Shown here: piece by piece, positions 26,551-35,844 of the stretch
Layout of the letters: the number at the start of each line of letters is the position of its first letter
Position numbering within the stretch: position 1 is the first letter of the stretch
Assembly (NCBI GenBank): GCA_015068615.1
Contig: SVKE01000005.1
Coordinates: forward strand, 1-44,033
Length of the DNA: 44,033 bases
Direction: 5' to 3'
DNA from: Oscillospiraceae bacterium
GTDB taxonomy: Bacteria; Bacillota; Clostridia; UBA1381; UBA9506
The notes under the pieces: model-generated
What the model was told of the DNA's origin: nothing
What the model saw: the letters and a program-made list of their open reading frames with translations, nothing else
The model's database searches: none
Made by a program: the position numbers and the translations under genes

Positions 26551-26781
26551 TTTGGGGATGGACGCAAAATAGCGCAGATTGGACAAACTGAGTCCCGAAG
26601 GCGTACGTGGGTACGCCGAGAGGCGAAGTTTGTTCGAAGTGCAAAGCATTTTAATCTAATAAATCGTTTTAAAACGATTTATTACCACTTATAATTGTAT
26701 TCTTGTAATCTCTTTCCAATTACAATATATTATTACAGGCTTTTTATGCTTTGCACGGTCTGGGCATTTTGCTACAGCCCC
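26524..26781 (-). repeat. Structured intergenic repeat, copy B (258 bp, compact form)
   Basis: Inverted second copy of the element at 2131-2551. In minus-strand sense it begins with the 18-base terminus (26781-26764) and ends with the 27-base hairpin (26550-26524). P1 is a perfect 11-bp stem (26746-26756 with 26639-26649). P3 is a perfect palindrome (26658-26683). P4 is ACAAACT/AGTTTGT, and P5 is GGCGTAC/GTACGCC with a CCAC loop. Relative to copy A, P3 has an extra T in one arm balanced by an extra A in the other, and P2 has an A changed to G that still allows G-U pairing. It lies in sense orientation right after the serS stop codon (26790). Confidence 0.8.
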
Positions 26782-26789
26782 TATTTTTT

Positions 26790-28594
<1,805 letters not shown>

Positions 28595-28711
28595 ATAGTT
28601 CTCCTACCTGTTTCTTTTTTTATTTTCTTATGTAAACCTCTTTTTTTGCTTATATATTGTGTCTCTTTTAAGGTTTTAACTCTTATCTATATTAGAATAT
28701 ATAATTTTTTT

Positions 28712-28736
28712 AAAAAACGAAAATAGGCGCTTTTTT
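28712..28736 (-). terminator. Weak terminator candidate after parB
   Basis: AT-rich inverted repeat: AAAAAACG (28712-28719) with CGCTTTTTT (28728-28736), 8-base loop and one bulged base. The rest of 28595-28756 is AT-rich with no other recognised site; a promoter for DUF4446-serS is likely here but not clear. Confidence 0.35.
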
Positions 28737-28756
28737 AAGCTTCCATTTTTTTACAA

Positions 28757-29608
28757 TTATCCAATTATTTTCATTATTCTTTCAAAATCATCATTGTTAT
28801 AATATTCTATCTCTATTTTTCCCCGATCCTTTTTATTTTGGATTCTTACCTTGGTCCCCAGGGAATCAGAGAGTCTTTTTTCCAGAGTTAAAAGGTAGCG
28901 TTTCATTTCCTCATCCACAGGATTTTTTTGCTTTGGCTTTTTTTCTTGTTGTATGGTTTTTATAAATGCCTCTGTTTGTCTTACCGTCAAGCCTTCATCA
29001 ACAACCTTACGTGCCGCGATGAGCTGAATTTCTTCATTATCTGTTGCCAGCAACGCACGAACATGACCAACAGTCAACTCCTTATTTAGCACAAGCTTTT
29101 TAATTTCATCCCCAAGTGACAACAGTCGAATGCTGTTTGCAATGGCAGAACGGCTCTTCCCCATTTTTTGTGCTACCTGCTCCTGTGTCATAGAGAATAA
29201 ATCCATCAACTCTCTATAACCACGTGCCTCTTCAAAAGGATTTAAATCCTCGCGCTGCAGATTTTCAATGAGCGCAATCTCCATAGTTTCTCTGTCATCA
29301 TAATCCTTAATAGTGACTGGTACCTTTGTCAGGCCGGCGAGCTTTGCTGCGCGCCAGCGTCTTTCACCGGCAATAATTTTATAAAAGCCATTATCTTGTT
29401 TTTTTACAACAATCGGCTGCAATATTCCATATTTTTTGATAGATTCAGCCAGCATTTCTAATTTTTCAGCATCAAAATCCGTTCTGGGCTGGCTTTTGTT
29501 TGGTTCTATTCGAGATATTTTAAGCTCGGTTTGCGATTCTAATTTTGTGCTAATGACCTCGTCCGTGTTCAGTAACGCTCCAAGCCCTTTTCCTAAACCG
29601 GTTTTCAT
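28757..29608 (-). CDS. parB: Chromosome partitioning protein ParB (Spo0J type)
   Basis: A CTP-dependent DNA clamp that loads at parS. It has 283 residues. The N-terminal GLGKGLGALL segment, which stimulates ParA, precedes the ParB/CTPase domain (IRPNKSQPRTDF-like, here ISRIEPNKSQPRTDFDAEKL, and IIAGERRWRAAKLAGL with the GERR motif), then ENLQREDLNPFEEARGY. The helix-turn-helix MTQEQVAQKMGKSRSAIANSIRLL and a short C-terminal dimerisation domain follow. It lies 8 bases after parA. A consensus parS is about 1 kb upstream, beyond parA. Confidence 0.97.
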   Translation of the reverse strand: MKTGLGKGLGALLNTDEVISTKLESQTELKISRIEPNKSQPRTDFDAEKLEMLAESIKKYGILQPIVVKKQDNGFYKIIAGERRWRAAKLAGLTKVPVTIKDYDDRETMEIALIENLQREDLNPFEEARGYRELMDLFSMTQEQVAQKMGKSRSAIANSIRLLSLGDEIKKLVLNKELTVGHVRALLATDNEEIQLIAARKVVDEGLTVRQTEAFIKTIQQEKKPKQKNPVDEEMKRYLLTLEKRLSDSLGTKVRIQNKKDRGKIEIEYYNNDDFERIMKIIG

Positions 29609-29616
29609 ATTTCTTT

Positions 29617-30390
29617 CTACCCCTTTCTTTCATTATTTTTAAGTATTTCCTTTGCAAGCTTCATATAACTTTTTGCTCCCTTTGAGTGCTTGTCATAACT
29701 GATAATCGGCTCACCATAACCGGGTGCCTCCGAAAGTCGCACGTTTCTTGGAATTACGGTACGCAAAATGCTGTCCGGAAAATATTTATTTACCTCTTCT
29801 GCCACCTGGTTGGAAAGGTTTGTTCGGGAATCGTACATTGTCAAGAGAACGCCTTCAAAGGTTAGCTTTGGATTAATTTCATTTTTCATACTGTTGACGC
29901 TTTTTGTAAGCATACTGAGTCCCTCCAAAGCGAAATATTCACATTGAATGGGAACCAGCAAGCTGTCCGCTGCGGCAAACGCATTTAATGTGAGAAGACC
30001 AAGGGAAGGAGGACAATCCAGAACAATATATTCAAATTTTTCTCGAACACTATCCACGGCCCGCTTGAGTCTTTCCGTTCTGTTTGTCATCGACACCAGC
30101 TCAACCTCTGCTCCGGCAAGATTAATATCTGCCGGACAAACATAAAAATTCTTTATTTTTGTTTCTAAAATTGCTTCTTTTAAAGGTAAATCATTAATAA
30201 TAACATCATAAATAGAGTTCTCTAATGTCTCCTTATCGAAGCCGGTTCCGCTCGTTGAATTTCCCTGAGGATCAAAATCAATTAATAGCGTTCTTTTTTT
30301 TAAAGTTCCAATACAGGCGGCTAAATTAATTGCAGTGGTTGTCTTTCCTACGCCACCTTTTTGGTTTACAACGGCAATTACCTTTGCCAT
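29617..30390 (-). CDS. parA: Chromosome partitioning ATPase ParA (Soj type)
   Basis: A Walker-type ATPase of 257 residues that drives origin segregation with ParB. Deviant Walker A is NQKGGVGKTTTAINLAA (8-24), A' is LLIDFDPQGNSTSG, Walker B is YIVLDCPPSLGLLTLNA, and IPRNVRLSEAPGYGEPI is in the C-terminal part. There is no N-terminal HTH, so it is of the chromosomal Soj kind rather than a P1-like plasmid ParA. GGAATG is a weak ribosome binding site. Strong promoter at 30540-30568. Confidence 0.97.
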   Translation of the reverse strand: MAKVIAVVNQKGGVGKTTTAINLAACIGTLKKRTLLIDFDPQGNSTSGTGFDKETLENSIYDVIINDLPLKEAILETKIKNFYVCPADINLAGAEVELVSMTNRTERLKRAVDSVREKFEYIVLDCPPSLGLLTLNAFAAADSLLVPIQCEYFALEGLSMLTKSVNSMKNEINPKLTFEGVLLTMYDSRTNLSNQVAEEVNKYFPDSILRTVIPRNVRLSEAPGYGEPIISYDKHSKGAKSYMKLAKEILKNNERKG

Positions 30391-30487
30391 GGTTTTCTCA
30401 TTCCTTTCTACCTCTCAAAAACGCGTAACTTCCTTTTGCATTTTTATACATGCACTTTTTTCTTATTCTTTTATAACACACCGGTGC

Positions 30488-30542
30488 AATAAACACATCG
30501 GAATGAAATCCGTTAGGATTTCAAACTAATACTGTGTTTATT
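30488..30542. repeat. Nested inverted repeat at the parA promoter
   Basis: AATAAACACA (30488-30497) pairs with TGTGTTTATT (30533-30542). Inside, GAAATCC (30505-30511) pairs with GGATTTC (30516-30522). The outer right arm overlaps the -10 box, and the inner hairpin lies within the first bases of the parA leader. It may be an operator or leader structure. Confidence 0.6.
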
Positions 30543-30568
30543 ATACCACTATATAATCCTTTTTTCAA
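30540..30568 (-). promoter_or_regulatory. Promoter of parA-parB
   Basis: Minus strand: TTGAAA (30568-30563), 17-base spacer, TATAAT (30545-30540). A parS-like site ends only seven bases upstream of the -35. Confidence 0.75.
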
Positions 30569-30574
30569 TCTTTT

Positions 30575-30590
30575 TGTTTCACATGAAACA
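30575..30590. promoter_or_regulatory. parS-like site (one mismatch)
   Basis: TGTTTCACATGAAACA differs from the perfect palindrome at 30630-30645 at one central base (CACATG for CACGTG). It lies 39 bases from that site, on the other side of a terminator hairpin. Confidence 0.65.
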
Positions 30591-30594
30591 AAAA

Positions 30595-30634
30595 AAACAA
30601 GACTTTTGTAAATCCCATCACAAAAGTCTTGTTT
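30595..30634. terminator. Bidirectional hairpin between greA and parA, overlapping parS
   Basis: A perfect 15-bp stem AAACAAGACTTTTGT (30595-30609) with 30620-30634 closes a 10-base loop. On the minus strand it is followed by seven T, so it ends greA transcription. Its right arm shares five bases with the parS site. Confidence 0.8.
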
Positions 30635-30645
30635 CACGTGAAACA
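30630..30645. promoter_or_regulatory. Consensus parS site
   Basis: TGTTTCACGTGAAACA, a perfect 16-bp palindrome matching the bacterial parS consensus TGTTNCACGTGAAACA. It lies six bases from the greA stop codon, about 240 bases upstream of parA. ParB binds here and spreads. Confidence 0.95.
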
Positions 30646-30651
30646 TTTTCT

Positions 30652-31128
30652 TTATTTACTTATTTCTAAAATTTCAAGCTCATACTCTCCGTTTGGCGCT
30701 GCTACCATCACCTTTTCTCCCACTTTCGCACCAATTAATGCTTTACCTATAGGAGACTCGTCTGAAATTTTATTTTGCATCGGGTCTGCTTCTTCAGACC
30801 CTACAATACTATATACTTCTTCTTCATCCATATCAACATCTAGTACTTTTACCTTTATTCCAATAGAGACAGTTTCCGTGGATATTTCCTCTTCATCTAT
30901 TATTTTCGCATTTTTCAACATTTTTTCAAGCTTTACTATTTTTGCTTCCACTTCTGCCTGCTCATTTTTCGCTTCATCATATTCTGCATTTTCGGATAAA
31001 TCTCCAAATCCGAGAGCAACCTTAATTTTTTCGGATATTTCTTTTCTTTTCTCTGTTTTTAAATACTCCAGTTCCTTTTCTCTTTCTTTAAGACCTTCAT
31101 ACGTCAAAAAAATTACTTTTTCTGACAT
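30652..31128 (-). CDS. greA: Transcription elongation factor GreA
   Basis: A 158-residue factor that stimulates transcript cleavage in backtracked RNA polymerase. The N-terminal coiled-coil hairpin carries the catalytic acidic tip in [20 protein letters not shown] (about 39-58). The C-terminal FKBP-like domain is [24 protein letters not shown] ... [20 protein letters not shown]. The start at 31128 has AGGGGGTGA upstream; the frame extends eight codons further without support. Its terminator overlaps parS. Confidence 0.95.
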   Translation of the reverse strand: MSEKVIFLTYEGLKEREKELEYLKTEKRKEISEKIKVALGFGDLSENAEYDEAKNEQAEVEAKIVKLEKMLKNAKIIDEEEISTETVSIGIKVKVLDVDMDEEEVYSIVGSEEADPMQNKISDESPIGKALIGAKVGEKVMVAAPNGEYELEILEISK

Positions 31129-31193
31129 GCTGTCACCCCCTATTACTAACATTAATCTTTAATACAGTATTATAAACAAAATTATTCTGTTTG

Positions 31194-31997
31194 TCAATCA
31201 ATATTTTCAATTTTAATAATTCGTACATTAAATTCCCCGGTAAATCTTCTGGCCGCACTTTCTAAAAAACTGCCATATTTTTCTATCATTAAAAATTCCA
31301 GAGCCGCTTGATGCAGCTTTACATATGAAAGAATTGAGCTTTCCTTTTTATTAATTTTAAAATATACCCTGTTATGATAAAAAGCAGATAAAGAAATATC
31401 AAGGTCGCATCCTTCTTTTTCTTTATTTTCATCCACCATCACAACTAGCTCGTCCTTTTTTCTTTCTTCTTTTTCCACGGAAATATACAAACCATATTCA
31501 TTCATGAAATAATTGATTAATGGCAAAAAGGATTCCTGCTTTTTTGTTTCTACTCTAATTCTTTTGACATGCCTATATAATTTCATAATCAATGCTTCTG
31601 CCACTTTTGGACGATCCGTCACAAGTACCACCGTGCTTTGGTTCATCTCCAGGTTTTTCTTAGCAGCACATTTTCTTAGTATATCGAAAAATTTATGATT
31701 TATAATACTATTTCCCAAAATCATTTGAAAATTTTCTTTTATTTTTTCTAATAAAATTTTTTCTTGCTCAACATCGTCTGCAAGCAAAACGTGTGTGATA
31801 TTTTCACTTTTTAAATAGGTAATCCACCTTTCTATCATTCGGCCACTCATTTTTTTATTCACAGGAAGTCCATACATAAAAAAAGAAATATTCACACACT
31901 TTTTTTCCTTCTTCATGCTTTCAAAATAATTTTTTAAAAATATTTTCTGATACAAATTTGGTTTGTTTTCTTTCTTATATATAAGTGCTGCCTTCAT
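31194..31997 (-). CDS. Unknown protein in the dnaN-greA block
   Basis: A 267-residue soluble, basic, Lys-rich protein; not recognised. No signal peptide or membrane segment. A pattern of alternating hydrophobic strands and helices suggests two alpha/beta domains: residues 1-115 (ITHVLLADDVEQEKILLEKI) and 125-190 (STVVLVTDRPKVAEALIMKLY, then KRIRVETKK). The latter resembles a Rossmann-like nucleotide or effector domain, but without a clear glycine motif. A C-terminal helical part (KLHQAALEFLMIEKYGSFLESAARRF) follows. The ATG at 31997 is chosen for its GGAGG; that site lies inside a 19-bp hairpin (32005-32047). Very AT-rich codons. Confidence 0.75.
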   Translation of the reverse strand: MKAALIYKKENKPNLYQKIFLKNYFESMKKEKKCVNISFFMYGLPVNKKMSGRMIERWITYLKSENITHVLLADDVEQEKILLEKIKENFQMILGNSIINHKFFDILRKCAAKKNLEMNQSTVVLVTDRPKVAEALIMKLYRHVKRIRVETKKQESFLPLINYFMNEYGLYISVEKEERKKDELVVMVDENKEKEGCDLDISLSAFYHNRVYFKINKKESSILSYVKLHQAALEFLMIEKYGSFLESAARRFTGEFNVRIIKIENID

Positions 31998-32004
31998 ATA
32001 AAAA

Positions 32005-32047
32005 TTCCTCCATATATTGTAATAAATCATTACAATATATGGAGGAA
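32005..32047 (-). promoter_or_regulatory. 19-bp hairpin hiding the ribosome binding site of the unknown gene
   Basis: TTCCTCCATATATTGTAAT (32005-32023) and its exact complement (32029-32047) enclose a 5-base loop, between the RNase M5-like stop codon and the next ATG. In the minus-strand RNA, GGAGG of the downstream ribosome binding site is in the 3' arm, paired with CCTCC. Five T follow directly, so it could also be a terminator. Confidence 0.8.
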
Positions 32048-32050
32048 AAT

Positions 32051-32617
32051 CTAAAATAATTCAAAAAACTTTTCTCTGTCATATAATACATTGAGAACAT
32101 CTAAAAGCATTTTTGCAGAAATGCGTTCCGGCAGGCCTAATAAAATTGCCAAATTTTTCCTTTTTTCTCTGCTTTCCTTTCCGCCTGATAATCCAAGCCG
32201 AAATAAATCTGTTTTTGTAATTTTTTCTTTCTTTCCTTCGTCTGTCTCATATCCGGCAAGTGTAAGTGCTCTTATAAGAGCTTCATCACGCATACCCTCT
32301 ACGCCTAAAAGTCCTTCCTTTCCGGGCTTTTCCTTTCTTTTTTCCTTACCCTCTAAGGAAGGAATAAAAGCATGCTTTACATTTTTTCCAATTAGACAGC
32401 TTTTGATATAATTTCTTATTTTAAAGCCGGCGCTGTCTGAATCAGTTAAGATTATGACGCCTGTTTCATCAGCAAGCCGTGAGAGCAGACGAAGCATTTC
32501 TTCATTTTTAAAAATCATAAAGCCATCGGTACAAATGATATTTGCATCTACCAAATAAGAAAGTCTTATTTTATCATACTTTCCTTCTACAACGATGGTC
32601 TCTTTTATCCTGATCAA
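32051..32617 (-). CDS. rnmV: Toprim-domain RNase M5-like protein (DUF4093)
   Basis: A 188-residue Toprim nuclease related to ribonuclease M5, which matures 5S rRNA in Bacillota. Toprim motifs are the catalytic Glu in IVVEGKYDKIRL (about residue 11), DGFMIFKNEEMLRLL, and DSDSAG (58-63, the DxD pair). The C-terminal DUF4093-type domain includes KTDLFRLGLSGGKESREKR. Length fits the clostridial group. The start is TTG, overlapping the dnaN TGA (TTGA), so translation is coupled to dnaN. No better in-frame ATG or GTG exists upstream. Confidence 0.85.
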   Translation of the reverse strand: MIRIKETIVVEGKYDKIRLSYLVDANIICTDGFMIFKNEEMLRLLSRLADETGVIILTDSDSAGFKIRNYIKSCLIGKNVKHAFIPSLEGKEKRKEKPGKEGLLGVEGMRDEALIRALTLAGYETDEGKKEKITKTDLFRLGLSGGKESREKRKNLAILLGLPERISAKMLLDVLNVLYDREKFFELF

Positions 32618-33717
32618 TGCACTCTCACCGGCAGAACGATATAATAAAAGCTGTTTCCTTCAGCGGGCTGAATCACAACAGGATTAAGAGCAGTGGAAAA
32701 ACTCAGCTTAATTTCCTTACAGTCTGCATTTTTAAAAGCTTCTAAAAGGTAACGCGGATTAAATGCAATTTCAATCGGATCACCCTGCATTTCCACTTCA
32801 AATTTATCCTTTACCTGACCCAGCACCGTTTCACAGTTTATATGCACCTGTCCGTCTTCTATTTTTAGGAGAACATGCGCTTTTACCGCCTCACTGGCAA
32901 TTAAAGAGGCACGGTCAATGGAATCTGCTATATCTTTTGTATCCGTTACAATAAATAAGGTGTTTTCGTGCTTTGCCACACCTTCATAATTTAAATAATC
33001 ACCATCAATCAAACGAGTTGTAACAGTACAATTTTTCAAGGTCAGCTGTGCTTGCTTATCACTGACCTTAATTTTTACCTCGTAATCTGTTTCTCCTAAA
33101 AGGGATAATAACTCTCTTGCTGTTTTTCCCTGCATGATAAACTTGAGAGGATTTTCATGAATGAGCTCCTCCCGGCGAATAGCAAGTCTATATCCGTCAC
33201 ATCCAACAACACTCAGCTCGTTTTGTTTCACGTCAAACAAAATACCGGTTAAATAAGGCTTTGTATCATTTTGCGATACGGCATATACGGTTTGACGGAT
33301 CATATTTTTCAATAAATATTCTTTTACACAAATATCATCAATTGCATCAATTTCCTGTGGGCGGGGAAAATCGTCTGCACCGGCAATGGAAAAATTAAAT
33401 TTTGCGTTGCCGCAGGAAAGCAGGATTACATTACTTTCATTCACTTCAATTTTTGCTTCATCGACATGTGCAGGCAGCTTTTTCACAGCGTCTGAAAAAA
33501 GGTTTGCTTTAACAACACAGCTTCCCTTTACGTCTACCGTTCCGGGAATGCTGCAATCAATGCAGAGCTCTAGGTTATTTCCCAAAAACCGAATTTCATT
33601 TTCCTTAGCTTCAATAAAAAGACCTTCTAAAATGTTCATAGTACTTTTGCTGGCAACGGCTCTTTCTGCAATATTGACTGCATCCAGCAAATCTGTTCTG
33701 CGACAGGAAAATTTCAT
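32614..33717 (-). CDS. dnaN: DNA polymerase III sliding clamp (beta subunit)
   Basis: A 367-residue ring-forming clamp with three homologous domains. The start KFSCRRTDLLDAVNIAERAV is typical, as are SVVGCDGYRLAIRREEL in the middle domain and the C-terminal end FYYIVLPVRVH (a variant of the usual YLIMPMR.. end). The ATG at 33717 is preferred over an in-frame GTG at 33726 because GGAG is then spaced eight bases away; with the GTG the site would touch the start. dnaA, the usual upstream neighbour, is absent: an AT-rich gap and an opposite-strand glycosyltransferase gene lie there instead. Confidence 0.96.
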   Translation of the reverse strand: MKFSCRRTDLLDAVNIAERAVASKSTMNILEGLFIEAKENEIRFLGNNLELCIDCSIPGTVDVKGSCVVKANLFSDAVKKLPAHVDEAKIEVNESNVILLSCGNAKFNFSIAGADDFPRPQEIDAIDDICVKEYLLKNMIRQTVYAVSQNDTKPYLTGILFDVKQNELSVVGCDGYRLAIRREELIHENPLKFIMQGKTARELLSLLGETDYEVKIKVSDKQAQLTLKNCTVTTRLIDGDYLNYEGVAKHENTLFIVTDTKDIADSIDRASLIASEAVKAHVLLKIEDGQVHINCETVLGQVKDKFEVEMQGDPIEIAFNPRYLLEAFKNADCKEIKLSFSTALNPVVIQPAEGNSFYYIVLPVRVH

Positions 33718-33780
33718 TTTTTTCACTCCGTTCTTTAATAAGAAATATAAAAATATAATCGTTATAGTAGTATAGACTGT

Positions 33781-34090
33781 TGATTCTGTTGAAAACCCTT
33801 ATAAGCTTTATCATATAAGGATTTTCACCTATGGATAAGCTTGTTGATAATCTGTAGAAAAAAAACACAATCCACAGGAGCAAAAAGAGAAATTTACAAA
33901 TATTTACAGATAAATATTTATTCACAGCTTTTCCTACAGGAATTAACAAAAAATAAACAGTTAACTGTTGAGAAGAAAAAGAGCAGTAAAATACAGGCTT
34001 TTCTCCTCTTTTTCCTAAAAAAGGAAAAGAAAAAGCGAGGAATTTAGGCATTTTTCATTTTTAACAGGGGTGTTGATAAATATTTCTCTT
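33781..34090. other. Origin-like region with DnaA-box-like 9-mers
   Basis: AT-rich gap upstream of dnaN. TTATTCACA (33918-33926) matches TTATNCACA exactly. TGTTGATAA at 33842-33850 and 34071-34079 is TTATCAACA on the minus strand, a one-mismatch box. TATGGATAA (33830-33838) is TTATCCATA, also one mismatch. CAATCCACA (33868-33876) has two mismatches. AACAGTTAACTGTT (33956-33969) is a palindrome, and CCTTATA/TATAAGG (33797-33820) an inverted repeat. The rest to 34178 is A/T runs suitable for unwinding. Gene direction switches across it and parS is 3 kb away. Confidence 0.55.
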
Positions 34091-34178
34091 TTTCTTCATT
34101 TTTCTTTCCTTATTGTAACATAATTTAATAAAAAAAGGAAGATATTTTTAAGTTATTTTTACATTTGTGTTTCTTCTA

Positions 34179-34207
34179 TTGATGTTTATTCCGTTTTTTG
34201 GTAAAAT
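34179..34207 (+). promoter_or_regulatory. Promoter of the glycosyltransferase pair
   Basis: TTGATG (34179-34184), 17-base spacer, TAAAAT (34202-34207). Confidence 0.6.
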
Positions 34208-34233
34208 ACTATGGAGTATAAGGCGGTGATACA

Positions 34234-35844
34234 TTGGTTGCTATTTTATTATTTTTACTTGCGGTTGCATGTTGTGTTTTTTGTATATATACAAAAAAAA
34301 AGAATATCAGCCCGACATGGTTTACATATGAAAAACATATTATGGCAGGCTTGTGTATTTTAGGTGTGCTCATTCGGTTTTTGTTTATATGGAAATTTCC
34401 GGCTGGTCTCAATCAGGATGAGGCTTCTATTGGATACGATGCCTTTGCGGATTTGACCTTTGGTATGGATAGAAATGGGGACCATAATCCGGTGTATTCC
34501 GTTGCTTGGGGCAGTGGGCACAGTAGCTTGTATCTTTTTTTAATAAAGCCCTTTATAGCCCTTTTTGGACTTAATACTTTTTCTGTAAGGATTGTCAATG
34601 CCATTTTCGGTTCTTTGGCTCTTTTTGCTTTTTACGGCACGGCAAAAAAATTGCGGGGGCCGCTTTTTTCACTTGTGGCCTTGTTTATGCTGGTGATTAA
34701 CCCTTGGCATATTATGATGAGCCGTTGGGGACTTGAATGCAATTTATTTCCCAATGTATTTTTAATTGGCCTGTATTTTTTGCTAAAAGGAGAGGAAAAA
34801 AGAATTTTTTATCCTCTTTCGCTTTTCATTTTTGGCTTATCCTTATATGCATATGGAACCTCATACATGTTTGTACCGGTATTTTTAGGCATTGCGGCGA
34901 TCTGTTTATACAGGCAAAGGAAAATAGAGCTTAAAATGTTACTTGTTTCGGCGGCAGTTTTTATTGTAACAGCAATTCCTATCTTTCTTTTTATGTGCAT
35001 CAATATTTTTCAGCTTAAGCCGATGGATTGGGGATTTTTATCCTTTCCGCGTCTGGCAGAAGGAAGATACCATACCACGGTCACGGTATTGGGTGGTGAT
35101 CTTGTCAGACAAATGCTGCGAAATCTTGGTACGTTTTTAAAAATTTTAATAACAGGAAATGATGGATTAATATGGAACAGCATTCCCGGCTTTGGGGTGC
35201 TTTATATGTTCTCTCTGCCTTTTGTGTTTTTAGGTCTTTACAGCCTCTGTACAGATAAAAAAAACAAGGGACGATTTTTACTTATTACGATGTTGCCGGC
35301 AATTTTTGTTTTGGTTTTACTCAGTGAGGTCAATATAAACAGGGCAAATATTGTTTTTCCGCTAATTATCTATCTTGCTGCAGAGGGAATTTATATGACG
35401 GTAGGACGGGGAAAAGGAGTGTTTTTCTCTGTTATCACCGTTTATTTAGCTTCCTTTTGTATATTTACCACGGTCTATTTTACAAGCTATCAAAAAAAGA
35501 TAGGGTCGGCATTTTTTGAAGGCTTTGGTGAGGCATTAACCTATGCGGCAGAGCAAACAGATGATACGATTTATATGACAGAATACGTGAATGCACCTTA
35601 CATTTTTGCTTTATTTTATGAAAAAGAAGACCCGCAGCATTTTATTGACACGGTGGATTATGCTTATAAAAACACTTCCGTAAGACCGGTCAACAGCTTT
35701 GGCAGGTATGTAACGGGCCTGCCGGAAGAGCTTGAAAAAACAGAAATTTGCATTGCTTCGGAAGGGGAAGCCGTGCAATATGACGATGCTAATTATGAAA
35801 AGAAAAAATTCGGTGGATATGTTGTCATATCCGGGAGGAAATGA
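34234..35844 (+). CDS. GT-C family membrane glycosyltransferase (PMT/ArnT-like)
   Basis: A 536-residue polytopic membrane protein with about 11-12 helices. The first extracellular loop carries an acidic motif NQDEASIGYDA near residue 60, as expected for the catalytic Asp/Glu of enzymes using polyprenyl-phosphate sugars. Further typical segments are FSVRIVNAIFGSLALFAFYGTAKKL and NPWHIMMSRWGLECNLFPN. A C-terminal soluble domain of about 120 residues ends the protein. The start is TTG at 34234 with AAGGCGGTGA upstream; the ATG at 34211 is in another frame. The last base positions overlap the next gene (ATGA), whose GT2 product would make the lipid-linked sugar donor. Acceptor unknown. Confidence 0.85.
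   Translation: MVAILLFLLAVACCVFCIYTKKKNISPTWFTYEKHIMAGLCILGVLIRFLFIWKFPAGLNQDEASIGYDAFADLTFGMDRNGDHNPVYSVAWGSGHSSLYLFLIKPFIALFGLNTFSVRIVNAIFGSLALFAFYGTAKKLRGPLFSLVALFMLVINPWHIMMSRWGLECNLFPNVFLIGLYFLLKGEEKRIFYPLSLFIFGLSLYAYGTSYMFVPVFLGIAAICLYRQRKIELKMLLVSAAVFIVTAIPIFLFMCINIFQLKPMDWGFLSFPRLAEGRYHTTVTVLGGDLVRQMLRNLGTFLKILITGNDGLIWNSIPGFGVLYMFSLPFVFLGLYSLCTDKKNKGRFLLITMLPAIFVLVLLSEVNINRANIVFPLIIYLAAEGIYMTVGRGKGVFFSVITVYLASFCIFTTVYFTSYQKKIGSAFFEGFGEALTYAAEQTDDTIYMTEYVNAPYIFALFYEKEDPQHFIDTVDYAYKNTSVRPVNSFGRYVTGLPEELEKTEICIASEGEAVQYDDANYEKKKFGGYVVISGRK

Noticed and set aside
33718-33726. GTG start of dnaN at 33726
   Set aside because: It would leave no spacing from the GGAG; the ATG at 33717 is properly spaced.
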